DNA of 64,000 nucleotides from Owenia fusiformis (taxonomy: Eukaryota > Annelida > Polychaeta > Sabellida > Oweniidae). Positions 1 through 11,125 of the stretch are shown here, piece after piece (the stretch's first letter is position 1; each line of letters opens with the position of its first letter). The notes beneath the pieces were generated by a model. That model worked only from the letters and a program-made list of their open reading frames with translations. It searched no databases and had not been told where the DNA came from. The position numbers and the translations under genes were made by a program. Location: the NCBI GenBank assembly GCA_903813345.2, contig CAIIXF020000009.1, positions 14,954,347-15,018,346 of the forward strand, written 5' to 3'.

Positions 1-747
1 CGATTTCATATGCCAAAAATAAACAGACTTTAATAAGTGATTCAAAGGGGTTTGAGTTGCCAAACCTATGATGGGAAGTGCTATCATTCATAAACATAAA
101 CTATAACTACATGAACAACATTAGGAAAGAATGGCACCCGAAATACAGTTTTGAAAAAATGTTATAAGTACACATACATGTATTTCCAATTGCTGACCAC
201 ACATGCCCTAAATGGTTTTATGGTCTATGGCAATGATAAGCTGTAAAAAATATAAAATGATAGATAATGAATATTTTTAGCATATTATGATGTCACATAT
301 TGTGTTAAGATTTATTTAGAATAACACTTTTTGCTATGATGATACGTATTTTCTATTTGACCCTAGCAAAAAGTTCAACAACTGAAGTGTAAGGTGCCAC
401 GCCCCCTTTCTTGAATTTTTAGGGGAAGGTTAAGAAAAAATCAGAAAAATAGATGCATGCACTTTTTATTGAAACTTATGCAAGAAATATTTGCTAACAT
501 CATCCGTGAAGTTTTTAATCAGGTTTTATACACCATAGGCTCTTACTGTTTTTTAAATGACTGATTAACTATCGACTGATTAAGAAATTTTGAGAAGAAA
601 TTATGTACTTTTAGGGACAAATTATCCCATATCTCTACCAAATTTTGTTGGATAAGACCCAAACTTTCAGGAATCCTTCATACATGCCTTATTGATATAC
701 TAACAATGTTTCATTACAATTTCAACATCCTGAAATGAGATATTAAA
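1..747. other. gene-free left flank
   Basis: I see no coding frame, RNA gene or clear repeat here. The sequence is AT-rich and ends at the left junction of the truncated retrotransposon copy at 748. No target-site duplication matching the right flank after 4860 is visible. Confidence 0.5.
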
Positions 748-1140
748 AAAGCCCACAGCTTTCCTGTGGAAGTAGGATGTAGAGGATTTGCCGGGAAGTC
801 AGTGACTTGGATGCTGAAATCCCTTGGAATGCCATCTACCAAGAGGAAAAGAGCAAGTACAGAAATCGGAGCAGTAGCAGAGAGATGCTCCAGATGGATA
901 TGGTTGCGAAGCAGTGCTGCATGGTTGCCTCATTAATTCGACATCTTGTTTCTACCACTCTAGCTTGTTCTCTGTGCATGCATTGTGTCTCATTATGGTT
1001 TCCATAATGGGCGGGAGTTAACAGCAGAAGACGCTTACGGATCCACCCGGTCTTGCACAGTGCATGCATTTAGACTCGAGAAGCTACAGAGCGAGTAAGG
1101 AACAAAGTGGGGTAACAGCGCATGAGCGTTTAATTCAACA
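748..1140 (+). mobile_element. 5'-truncated copy of R2-like non-LTR retrotransposon
   Basis: These 393 bp match 4468-4860 base for base wherever I compared them. They hold the last codons of the endonuclease domain, the stop codon and the 3' UTR of the full-length element that starts at 1141. The copy is joined head-to-tail to that element with no spacer. Identity over 393 bp implies the two parts were made at the same time or very recently. The short frame at 807-1007 is only an out-of-frame reading of this 3' end and not a gene. Confidence 0.9.
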
Positions 1141-4100
1141 TTTGTTCTGGAATTACCCAGTGACCTAGGGGAAAGTCCCTATGGCGACAGAGAACAGAAC
1201 TGTGACAGCTTGGAAAGACCGCACCGGGGGTTCTGAAGGCCAGCACCCTAAAGAACCACGCTTTGATTAATTAAAGCACCCATTCTTAGAGCTACAGACA
1301 ACCAATCTAGAGAATACCCTCAGGATGACCCGAGAGGGGGGGCGGAAGAGTCATCCAGCAGACAGAATACAACGGACAATGACCCACGCAATGGCAATGG
1401 ACGACGAGATTCATGCGAGAGTTGCGGAAGAACTTTCAAAAACTGGCATGGCGTGAGAATACATCAAGGCAAAACGAAGTGCTCACCAATTCCAACACAA
1501 CGCAGAGAGGTGAATACCCCTCGTGAGACGAGAGACAACCCAGACCCGGTAAACAACCACAGTGTCCAGGTAGTCCCTGTAGAGGAAGAGGTGACCACTA
1601 GAGTGCAGGAAGTAGCAGTGCAAGCACCAGTTGTAGAAAGAAAGCCAAAGCTTAAGCTACCACCAGCATCAAGTTCTGAGTGGAAAAACCTGGATACTGA
1701 CTTGGAGCAAATTCTCAACAATACCTTGAAGGGAGATGCCAAGAGGAAAGTCAAGGTGATGACAATCATAGTATATGACATATGCATGGACAGATTTGGA
1801 CTTGAAGAAAGGGGCGATGGAGTTCAGAGTGAGAGAGGGCCCAGTAGAAGACAGATGGAAATAGGCAACATCCGGAAAGACCTTAGAAGATTAAAGAAAG
1901 CCTATCTCAAAGCTAGCCATTTCGAGAAAGAAGGTCTTAGGCGTTTGAGAGACGACTTAAGACGAAGACTTTTGCTTCTCAGGAAAGCTGACAACTTGAG
2001 GAAGAAGAGGTCTGAAAAGAGGAAAGTTAGGAGTAAGTTCTTCAAGAGCCCTTTCCAGTTTGTTGGCGATCTCTTAGGTAAACCAAAATCTGGAAACTTG
2101 CAATGCACGAAAGAAGAAATGAATGCAAGTGTGAAAGCAGCCCATACAGATCCAAGACGAAATGAGCCCTTGACAGACAAACCCAACATTTCACCTGCCC
2201 CTTTACCTGAACACCAGTTTGACACAACACAAATCAAGCTGACTGAAGTCCAACAAGTCATAAAGAAAGGCAGATCTGGCTCAGCACCTGGTCCAAGTGG
2301 GCTAACCTATAAGATCTACAAGAACTGCCCATTACTGACCCTACGACTTTCAAGACTCATGCAGGTTTTATGGACAAAGAAAGAAATCCCTGATTCATGG
2401 CTGATAGCAGAGGGCTGCTTTGTTCCCAAGGAAGAGAATTCAAGTTCTCTCGACCAGTTTCGAGAAATCTCCCTACTAAGTGTTGAAGGCAAGATCTTCT
2501 GGGCTATAATAGCCAAACGATTCACCAACTTTTTCATGAAGAACAAGTACGTCGACACTTCTGTTCAAAAGGGCGGAATTACAGGCTTTTCCGGCTGCGT
2601 TGAGCATACAGCAGCTATTACCAAGCTGATTGGGGAAGCCAAGAAAGAGAAGAAAGATCTCTCTGTTGTATGGTTGGATCTAGCCAAGGCCTATCCTAGT
2701 GTGCCCCATCAGCTGATTTATACTGCTCTTGAACATTATCATATACCACCTGACGTAACAACACTGGTTAAACTACACCTTGGAGGACTACATATGCGGT
2801 TTTCTGCAGGTGACATCACGTCTGACTGGCAACGCCTTGAGAAGGGCATCATGGCTGGTTGTTCTGTGTCAGTGATCTTGTTTGTTGCAGCCATGAATAT
2901 CTTGCTTACTGATGCAGCAAAGGAATGCAGGGGTCCAGTAGCATCTGATGGAACACGCCATCCACCTTGCAGAGCTTTCATGGACGACATAACAGCCATG
3001 ACATGCCAAGAAATTGGGATGAGATGGGTTCTTTCTCGTTTGGAAGAACTTGCTACTTGGGGTAGATTAACATTCAAGCCCAAGAAATCTAGAAGCCTTA
3101 TCTTGAAGAAAGGTAAAATAGTAGACAGCAAGTTTACAATGCAGGGAGAGACCATTCCTACTATCAACGAGAATCCTATCAAATGCCTTGGGAAATGGTT
3201 TGACCACAACCTGAACGACAAGACACACATAGCAGATACATTATGCCAACTTATAACCTGGATGAAAACTATCGACAAGACTTCACTACCTGGAAAGCTT
3301 AAGATCTGGTGCTTCCAGTACGGAGTCATCCCTAGGTTGAATTGGCCATTCACAATGTATGACTTCTCCATGACGGCAATTGAAGCTTTAGAAAGGACCG
3401 CCAGCAAATTTCTTCGGAAATGGTTAGGAGTCCCTAAGTCATTTAGTGCAGTCAACCTTTATAGCACTTCATCTCCAGCTGCAATCCCCACCTCCTCCAT
3501 AGTCGAAGAGTTTAAGGTGACAAAAGTACGAACAGCAATGCTTCTTAGAGATTCAAAAGATCCAACAGCTAGATCAACGGAAGCGACAACATCAAGAACG
3601 AGGAAATGGTCTGCCCAGACAGCAATCACCAATGCAGAAGGGAGACTCAGGCAGAGCGATATTGTAGGAACAGTTGCAGAAGGACGAAGAGGACTTGGGA
3701 GTTATGGGAGAGTCCCATGGTCAAAAGCAGATGCAAGAGAGAAAAGGAAGATGGTCACTGGTGAAATAAGGAAATCTGAGGAGGAGTCAAGATTAGTCAA
3801 GGCCACTGGAATGGCCAAGCAGGGGGCATGGCTCAACTGGGAGGCAGTAGAGGGCAGAAGGCTAACTGGGAAAGATCTGTTACAGACATCTGAGACATCT
3901 CTAGCCTTTCTCCTTAAATCTCTCAGTGACACACTTCCCACACCATGTAATCTTTCATTGTGGGGTATGATCGACGACCCGATGTGTACTCTTTGCAAAG
4001 ATCAGCCTGCTTCTCTAAAGCATATCCTGAGCTCATGTAATGTTGCACTGGGAGAACACCGCTACACTTGGAGGCATGACCAGGTTCTGAGAGAAATAGT

Positions 4101-4860
4101 CAGACAAATAGACAACATTATTACTTGCAAAGCCAGCCCACAAGTAAAGGAGACAGCACAATGGACGTCTTTCCTAAGAGAAGGTGAGAGTAAAGGACCC
4201 CAACAACAGAAGCCAATCAAGTTACCAGGAATCCTTCAGACTGCAACTGACTGGAAAATCGGAGTTGATTTGGGCAAGAAGTTAGTATTCCCCCAAGAGA
4301 TAGCTACCACCACACTAAGACCAGATATTGTCATTACATCAGACAACAGGAGGTGTGTTATCTTAGTAGAACTTACTGTCCCATGGGAAGAAAGGATGGA
4401 GATTTCCCACGAGATAAAACAATCAAAATATGAGGATATCATCACAGAGGCAACGCAGAACGGTTGGAAAGCCCACAGCTTTCCTGTGGAAGTAGGATGT
4501 AGAGGATTTGCCGGGAAGTCAGTGACTTGGATGCTGAAATCCCTTGGAATGCCATCTACCAAGAGGAAAAGAGCAAGTACAGAAATCGGAGCAGTAGCAG
4601 AGAGATGCTCCAGATGGATATGGTTGCGAAGCAGTGCTGCATGGTTGCCTCATTAATTCGACATCTTGTTTCTACCACTCTAGCTTGTTCTCTGTGCATG
4701 CATTGTGTCTCATTATGGTTTCCATAATGGGCGGGAGTTAACAGCAGAAGACGCTTACGGATCCACCCGGTCTTGCACAGTGCATGCATTTAGACTCGAG
4801 AAGCTACAGAGCGAGTAAGGAACAAAGTGGGGTAACAGCGCATGAGCGTTTAATTCAACA
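1141..4860 (+). mobile_element. full-length R2-like non-LTR retrotransposon
   Basis: The unit has a 5' leader (1141-1266), one long open frame (1267-4656) and a 3' UTR of about 200 bp with no poly(A) tail. The right boundary is set by the end of the identity with 748-1140. The left boundary is where the unique sequence starts. A zinc finger, reverse transcriptase, CCHC knuckle and PD-(D/E)xK endonuclease in that order are diagnostic of the RLE-encoding early-branching non-LTR group (R2, NeSL, Hero and relatives). I cannot assign the clade without a tree. The leader contains a stem TAGGG/CCCTA (1166-1170 with 1177-1181) inside a possible pairing of GTTCTG (1144-1149) with CAGAAC (1195-1200), which hints at a structured RNA start. 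Confidence 0.85.
1267..4656 (+). CDS. R2-like retrotransposon polyprotein: zinc finger, reverse transcriptase, restriction-like endonuclease
   Basis: The protein nicks a genomic target and copies its own RNA there by target-primed reverse transcription. The frame is open from 1267. Residue numbers here count from the GTG at 1453. Just before and after residue 1 lies an N-terminal zinc finger (CESCG...H....H.....C, 1414-1482). RT motifs follow: GSAPGPSG near residue 275, the motif A aspartate in VWLDLAKAY (D409) and the catalytic box FMDD at 509-512, where most relatives have YADD or FADD. A CX2CX8HX4C knuckle spans 845-862. The endonuclease shows PD at 957-958, E973 in VELTVPWEE and a downstream KQSKY. 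There is no internal stop or frameshift, so it may be active. No in-frame ATG occurs before 1759, which is inside the protein and after the zinc finger, so a standard AUG start does not fit. Confidence 0.88.
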   Translation, partial: LIKAPILRATDNQSREYPQDDPRGGAEESSSRQNTTDNDPRNGNGRRDSCESCGRTFKNWHGVRIHQGKTKCSPIPTQRREVNTPRETRDNPDPVNNHSVQVVPVEEEVTTRVQEVAVQAPVVERKPKLKLPPASSSEWKNLDTDLEQILNNTLKGDAKRKVKVMTIIVYDICMDRFGLEERGDGVQSERGPSRRQMEIGNIRKDLRRLKKAYLKASHFEKEGLRRLRDDLRRRLLLLRKADNLRKKRSEKRKVRSKFFKSPFQFVGDLLGKPKSGNLQCTKEEMNASVKAAHTDPRRNEPLTDKPNISPAPLPEHQFDTTQIKLTEVQQVIKKGRSGSAPGPSGLTYKIYKNCPLLTLRLSRLMQVLWTKKEIPDSWLIAEGCFVPKEENSSSLDQFREISLLSVEGKIFWAIIAKRFTNFFMKNKYVDTSVQKGGITGFSGCVEHTAAITKLIGEAKKEKKDLSVVWLDLAKAYPSVPHQLIYTALEHYHIPPDVTTLVKLHLGGLHMRFSAGDITSDWQRLEKGIMAGCSVSVILFVAAMNILLTDAAKECRGPVASDGTRHPPCRAFMDDITAMTCQEIGMRWVLSRLEELATWGRLTFKPKKSRSLILKKGKIVDSKFTMQGETIPTINENPIKCLGKWFDHNLNDKTHIADTLCQLITWMKTIDKTSLPGKLKIWCFQYGVIPRLNWPFTMYDFSMTAIEALERTASKFLRKWLGVPKSFSAVNLYSTSSPAAIPTSSIVEEFKVTKVRTAMLLRDSKDPTARSTEATTSRTRKWSAQTAITNAEGRLRQSDIVGTVAEGRRGLGSYGRVPWSKADAREKRKMVTGEIRKSEEESRLVKATGMAKQGAWLNWEAVEGRRLTGKDLLQTSETSLAFLLKSLSDTLPTPCNLSLWGMIDDPMCTLCKDQPASLKHILSSCNVALGEHRYTWRHDQVLREIVRQIDNIITCKASPQVKETAQWTSFLREGESKGPQQQKPIKLPGILQTATDWKIGVDLGKKLVFPQEIATTTLRPDIVITSDNRRCVILVELTVPWEERMEISHEIKQSKYEDIITEATQNGWKAHSFPVEVGCRGFAGKSVTWMLKSLGMPSTKRKRASTEIGAVAERCSRWIWLRSSAAWLPH

Positions 4861-5273
4861 ATAGTTTCAAGCATATGGTCAAACTCTGACTCGAAAATGA
4901 TAAAATTTGCTGACTCAGCACTTTTGAGCCTGCTTTGCAAGGGTTCACAAACTTTTTTTACATGTCTTGGGGTCCCCTACAAGAATCTAAAGTCAAATTG
5001 AATCTAGGTGTTTTGGACACAAATCGCCTTGGCCGTAGCACTATTTGTTTCTTGGCACTTTTAGCATTAGCAATATTTGAGTAGAAAATATCAAGGGCAT
5101 TCAGGATGTCAGATGTATGCGAATATTACGAAGTTGGATTTTTTCTCCTTCTCGTGATATTATCATGTCTTCAAATGGTGTCTGTGTTGTCTTTGTGATT
5201 ATAAAACATTTACTGATTGAATCTTAGCTATCATAACAGACCCATGGGATATAAAACAGTTAAGACCTGTTCA

Positions 5274-5522
5274 TAATCCAAATAAAAAACATCCAGTTAA
5301 TTTACAATAAGGATAAACCAATTATCTCCCAGAGTCTCACCTTTCTCTTAATCCAAATCAAAAACATCCAGGTAATTTCCAATAATTATAAATCAATTAT
5401 CTTCTTGATTCACACCTTTCTCTTAATCCAAAAATAAAACATTCAGTTCTTTTCTAATAGGATAAACCAATTAACTCCTGTATTCACACCTTTCCAAAAC
5501 ATCCTGTTGTTTTCCACAAATT
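5274..5522. repeat. 75-bp tandem repeat, about 3.3 copies
   Basis: Units beginning TAATCCAAAT and ending CACCTTTCTCT recur at 75-bp spacing, with the last unit shorter and degenerate. No coding potential is seen. The surrounding 4861-6326 holds no gene I can support. Confidence 0.7.
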
Positions 5523-5649
5523 AGGGATGTCACTGAGACTAAATAAGTTAATTAGGACGATTGGTTCTTTGATTGCATTTGTATATATGTAAAGATAAAT
5601 AACAACTTTAACATTGACTCAAGATGTGGCTTTAATTGAAATGTCCAGA

Positions 5650-5870
5650 CATTTGATTTCTGATAAAAATGTTCAGATTAGACAGGTCACTTTTTCAAAT
5701 CTGCTTGTTCACTGTTCAGATTAGGAGGTGTTCAGATTTCAAGGTTTTTTTAACATGGGAGTCAATGGGAGGAAAAAATGGGACCGAAAAAAAGTGTTCA
5801 AATTGGAAGGTGTTCGGATTAGCCAGGTGTTCAGATATACAGGTTTTACTGTACCATTATATTTTGTTTT
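5650..5870. repeat. degenerate 'GTTCAGATTA' iterated repeat
   Basis: Variants of GTGTTCAGATTAG and GGTGTTCGGATTAGCCAGG recur irregularly and end in CAGGTTTTACTGTA. The pattern resembles the end of an old DNA transposon. A related GGTGTTCAGATTTGG series occurs near 52600-52700. The family is not identified. Confidence 0.4.
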
Positions 5871-6326
5871 ACAGTAGATTTTGAGGAAAAAGAACCACCC
5901 GAGGGTGTTTCACTTTTGACTTTTTTTCAAATCAAGATGGAGTTTCGCCCAGTTGACCTCAAGGTTGGAAAGCAAGCACAAAAAATTTCAACCAAATTGG
6001 TTGACGTTTAGACCTCCCCCTACCACATTTTTTCATGCCCATTCGTAATCGCCTAAGATTGCAGAAAGTATCATTTTCATCAGGTTTGAGACCCATGTTC
6101 TACCAAAGGCTCTTCAGTGATGTGCCTAAGATTCATCAAAATGTTATTTAATATGTTCTTGAAGATGATACTTTGCCTCATTTCTGAAAAAATAATTGTT
6201 TAAGCATTGATTTTCAAAAATGTGCTATATATCAGTAATGCTAACTCGTGTCAGTTTTTTAGCAAGATTCAGGCATTACTAGAATGAATCCTATGATTCA
6301 AAAAGTGAAACACCCTAAACCACCCC

Positions 6327-6535
6327 CAGGCCCGTAGCCAGGATTTGCCAAGAGGGGGGGCTCAATTTTCAAAAATTTCCAGGGGGGTTCACATTTGACA
6401 ATTTTGGCCCAAATTAGGCCAAAATCACTAGAGAAGTGCTCAAAATGGTCAAAAACTGCATGATTTTGAAAGAATTTTTGGCCAGGGGGGGGGGGTTCGC
6501 CCGAACCCTGCGAACCCCCCCTGGCTACGGGCCTG
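6327..6535. mobile_element. 209-bp MITE with 16-bp perfect inverted ends
   Basis: The ends CAGGCCCGTAGCCAGG and CCTGGCTACGGGCCTG are exact reverse complements. The inside is G-run and AT-rich with no coding. CAG-initiated 'CGTAGCCAGG' ends occur on several elements in this window and recall hAT-type MITEs. The flanking bases do not give a clean 8-bp duplication, so the class is tentative. Confidence 0.75.
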
Positions 6536-7413
6536 ACCCCCTGTCACATTCAGTTGGCATCTGTTTAAGGAACTCAAAAACACTTAATACTAATACAAAT
6601 TAATAAAAATATTGGAAAATGATGAAGATATTCCACAGAGACATGTAGCACTATGATATGAGATGAGCACTATGATAGGCCCTATAGTATAATATCTATA
6701 TAAAGCCCCATATCAGTCATCATAAACAATACCATATAAGGTGCTACAAGATCCTGTGGGTTATTCAAGTATGACTATGTCAGAATTAAATAATTTCAAT
6801 AATTTCAACAAGACAAAGAATAAGAAGAAGATAAAAGTAACAAAAAGTCCTATGTCCCATTCATATTTTTATGATTGAATCTAAAGTGCTGATTTCAATA
6901 TTCTTCGATGGTTGAGTCAGCAATTTTTAATGTCAGTTAAACATTAATTGATTCAAATGTAGAAAGAGTAGATTAGGCCATAAGAAGTAGATTCTTTGTT
7001 TTGCGCCCCCTTGCTTGCACGATTTTGAGTAAATCAGAAAAAAACAAACACATCCAAATAGCAATCACAAGGGTATGAAAGTACCATTACATTTCGTTCA
7101 ATCAGAATCAGACGAAATGGCGGATAATTTGTTGTGTGTCGAAATTGACAGTGTAATTGATTACTTTGGCATACTTTGTGTATTTTCTTATTTTTTACCC
7201 TTGAATAATAGCTATGTTTAAATATATTGTATAAAATGTATAGGTATGTGTTTGTAATCACTGCAAATTGGTATGTCATGACTTTTTATGCCCATAAAAT
7301 GTATACATTTCTCAGCAAACAAGTTTGTGTTTTTCTTGAGTTCAGTGTTTTTCATAAGCATCGGACCATCGGACAAATCCCGCGATGTTGACCGAGACTG
7401 ATGAGTTATTTCA
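6536..7413. other. gene-free interval
   Basis: Short frames only (longest about 80 codons), with no recognisable domain. No repeat structure of note. Confidence 0.4.
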
Positions 7414-9530
7414 AGGGTTTGTAGAAAAAACCGGGTACCGGGTAGTAAATCCTCCATGCTGGGTTCGAACTTGGTACCCGGTACCCGGTCAAAAAATTCG
7501 GGTACCCAAAAACGAATATATAACATAATTAGATCATTAGAAAACATGTAAGATTTGTTTTGAATTCACAAAAATGTATGTAACTTCCTTCAAAATTGAG
7601 CTAGAAGCTTCAAATAAAAAGCATTTTAAGGCTCTATTCTTCCTCTATCATCATGGTCATATTTTCATTGGTTATGAGGGGGGTGCGATCGCACCATCGA
7701 ACCCCCTTCCTGGCTACGCCTATGACATTGTATTATAAAGACGATTTGAAAAACATGACAAATCAATCTTACTCTATTTTCAATAGTTCGTATGTTCACG
7801 GGGGATAAGCAAAACGAGGGCGAAGCCACGGACTGCGACTCGCGTAACTTTACACCGCAGCCCAGCGCCAAAATGGAGGGACATTCGGCAGTGCCTTCTG
7901 CTTCTTCCGACAAAATAGAGAAATCCAGGTATTTTAAATGCTATCGTAGTGTCTAATCGGTGACCAAAATATTACTCTGTATCTACTGTTGGTCTGTAGA
8001 TAAGAAAATAAGCAGTTGTCCAGATCAAGCTAAAACAGTAGCAAAGTTCTGATTTTACCTGTAAAATATGTGCATATTATTTAATTTACTATACATTTGA
8101 AAGGAGTTTTAACACGTTTCTGATATCTAAAGGTTAGTTGAGGCTCCGAGTATAATTCGTGAAAATGATTTGATAATAGAATGTGTTCATGAGGAGAAAA
8201 TTAGATTCAAACTGCGCATTCATGGTGGACGCAGTCCAGTAAACAAAGCTATTTCAACAACGCAACACAGCCTCCATTGATATTCTAAGCAACGCAGTCC
8301 AGCCGCGAACACGAAATAAATAAGATAGTGTAAACTATATTCCTGGTGACAACGTAATATGTTTATTACAAACCAATTTGTGGATAGGGTTAAATATATA
8401 GATAATTGGATAGTGGTGAGACTTTTTATAAGAAGTAGAAATGCGTAACTTTTTGATGGTGCAATAAAAGCTGTTTGGGAAGGGTACATTAACTAGTATT
8501 TAAGATATTAGGAAAATATCAAATAATTGGAGAGTTGGTGAGTTAATGTAATTTTGGATGATCTTTCCAACAGTCCATCAATATTGCTAGCAACCATAAA
8601 TTCATGATTTCAGCTGTATTTGACAGCTTGTATATATTTGCAGAATGGATTGAGACACGATGTAGGTCTATTAAAATAGCCCTTTATATTCAATTTTGTC
8701 CAAAGTTGCTCCATTTCGGTCACACCTGTACACACATTGTGCTATCTACCTTTGGCTGTGATTGCGTTCAGCTTCAGATATAAAGCAACACTGAGTCGCG
8801 GACTGCGTTGGGCAGATGGATGGACTGCGACTATTATAAATTCCAATTTTCTATGTAATTGTACGTTTTCCGCTTACCAAATATCACACGAAGATGTAAT
8901 TGTAACAACAGAACATGAATAATTATATTAATTCGATGTCATTTCTGATTCCTTTGTTTAAATCGGTATATTAGGGACAAATATTGACAAAATTACATTT
9001 TTTGTGGCAGATTTCGAATTCATTTGTGTTCATGCTAAACTATTGGACAGCTGAGCACCAAGAATGCCATTGCAGGTGGAGTATGAATATGTTGATCACC
9101 GACTGGAACATACTAGCTATTCTGTAGAATATCCAAACCAATAATCTACCCCAAATCCTAACATGCCTTCCAAATTAAGTTTGGACTTACCGCCATTGTT
9201 CAGCTATAATGCGTTGTAACCTCGTTTTGAATTACGCGAGTCGCAGTCCGTGGCTTCGCCCTCGTTTTGCTTATCCCCCGTGATGTTGGTACGTCAATTG
9301 TTTTGATTATGATTTAAATCTGTAAATAGCTATCGTTACTTTAGCCAAGGACGTCCTTGCTTTAGCAGAAAGATGACGTGTGTTAATTTACATGATGCAA
9401 CGTGTAAGATTTTGATAATTTATCATAATTTAAATTATCCCAATTTTCGACGAAACGTCCACTGAAGTGTAAATTGTTACGTCTTACAATGTCATAGGCG
9501 TAGCCAGGAGGGGGTGCGATGGTGCGATCG
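7414..9530. mobile_element. partial copy of Mutator-like foldback, split by a CAC-ended element
   Basis: The left arm starts at GGGTTTGTAGAAAAAACCGG near 7415 and matches the arms of the intact copies at 55104-55719 and 62872-63690. The centre is interrupted by the 7797-9282 insertion and resumes at 9283. The distal arm is missing: after the inner GCGATCGCAC motif (9524-9531) the sequence passes straight into MULE transposase coding. The intact copies have 9-bp TSDs, which supports the Mutator-like assignment. Confidence 0.65.
7797..9282. mobile_element. 1486-bp CAC-ended transposon with 51-bp perfect TIRs and 5-bp TSD
   Basis: The inverted ends at 7797-7847 and 9232-9282 are identical over 51 bp and begin CACGGGGGATAAGC. 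ATGTT flanks the element on both sides (7792-7796 and 9283-9287). The uninterrupted target is readable at 55441-55460, in another copy of the host repeat, and carries ATGTT once. CAC termini plus a 5-bp TSD are hallmarks of Transib/RAG-type transposons. The interior has no transposase. Pieces of the TIR (CGCAGTCC or its complement) recur at about 8230, 8293, 8801 and 8822. Confidence 0.82.
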
Positions 9531-10704
9531 CACTCGTATTCTTTCTGATGGCATCTAGGACAACAGGCCTGTACAGGGCTGTCTTCAGCCATTTAAAGAG
9601 ACAATACAGGCGTCAAACCGGCCGAGACCTTACCCCGACAAATATCGTGATTGACTTTGAAATAGCTCTTATAGGAGCCATAGAAGCTGAATTTCCAGCT
9701 GCCAACATTTATGGTTGCTTTTTTCCACTTTTGCCAGACCATTTTGGAGAAGAATCCAACTAGAGCACTTAAAAGCCGCATATCAGGCAGACCAGGAATT
9801 GAAACAACTCCTACGAAAATTGATGGGCATTGCGTTCTTACCCACTGCTATAGTTTTGGCCAACTTCCGCCTATTCGTCGCCGATCCTGAAACAGCGCGG
9901 CTAACTCCAGTATCCAGCAGTGCATAGGCTTATCACCTATTTTGAGAGGACATACATCGGCCAAAGAGTAGGTGCTATTTGGAGACCACCCACATTTGAG
10001 ACCGCGATGTGGAACGTGTGGGATCGACCCATGAGTCATGACGCCAAGGACCAACAACAGTGTTGAATGTAAGCTTTTTATGTTGGTATTCTTGTATTGT
10101 TTAGAAGGAGGCTTTTCACCACCAAATGAGTTGTTTTAGGAATGGCGTATGTAATCAAAGTTAAAATGTGCCAAATTTAATACATTCAATACTAGATTAG
10201 TATGTCATTAATCAATTGTTAAAAAGTTTCACTACTCAATACTTAATTCCAAAACATTTATCCTTGCCAATACTTCAAGCCCCATATCACGGTGCATATA
10301 CTCTTTCTGTTTTCGCTTGGAATGCTGGTATAGGGAAACTATTCAATAAAATGTATATTTAAATCTGTCAATTTGTTTCAGCATGGAATGCCAAATGGAA
10401 CCATCACGTGGGGGTAAAGCACCCGAGCATATGGGTCTTCATACAAAAGTTGAAAAAACAAGAAGCCCTGATCCGTAGAGATATAGGTAGGACAAACATT
10501 TGGAAGAACCACAATCAATGTTTACTTTGTTTACTAAGTTTATTTCATATTATGGTGGTCGGTATGACACATACAATACATATTTTTTAATAATTTACAA
10601 TTTGCAATAATTTACCCATCCCAACTTCACTGTTTCACAACTAGTTTCTTTGGCGGATCGTCAAAGTAACAAAATGGACGAACTTCCTGGTTATAGGTTT
10701 TTGT

Positions 10705-11025
10705 TTTCTCGATCTAAACCTTCTTATAAGTCAAGTTGCAGATTATAATTTGGCATAAAGCTAGAAAATCAAGTCTAGCTTTAATAAGTTTCTTAGATTT
10801 GGAATTCACTCTCTTTTGTTACATTGGCGAAAGTCCCTTATATTACAATGTATGTTACTTTGACGACTTACTCAATGTACCAAAACCGCTGGTCTGCATG
10901 CATGAATTGCTGCTTTATTCAAAAATCAAATTCCAAACCGTGAGCATTTCTTAAAGCTAGATTATATTGTCCAACTTTGTACCAAAGGCAGATCCGCAAC
11001 TTGACTTATAACTAGGTTTAAATTG
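10705..11025. mobile_element. small inverted-repeat element in MULE intron 2
   Basis: TTATAAGTCAAGTTGC near 10724-10739 faces its complement GCAACTTGACTTATAA near 10997-11012, with weaker pairing outward (TAAACC/GGTTTA). It is probably a MITE. Boundaries are approximate. Confidence 0.5.
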
Positions 11026-11125
11026 AGGAAATAAAAAACACCAATTTTGTTAAATTCAAAGATATTCCAAAATGATATAATGTGCACATATTTCTTCACT
11101 TGATAAATGCTTCTTTGATACATTA

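Noticed and set aside
807-1007. 66-codon plus-strand frame, repeated exactly at 4527-4727
   Set aside because: It is an out-of-frame reading of the retrotransposon 3' end, which occurs twice. The endonuclease frame explains the sequence.
1141-1266. Hammerhead or HDV-like ribozyme in the retrotransposon leader
   Set aside because: I found no CTGATGA...GAAA hammerhead core and could not fit a full HDV-like double pseudoknot by eye. Kept only as a structural hint.
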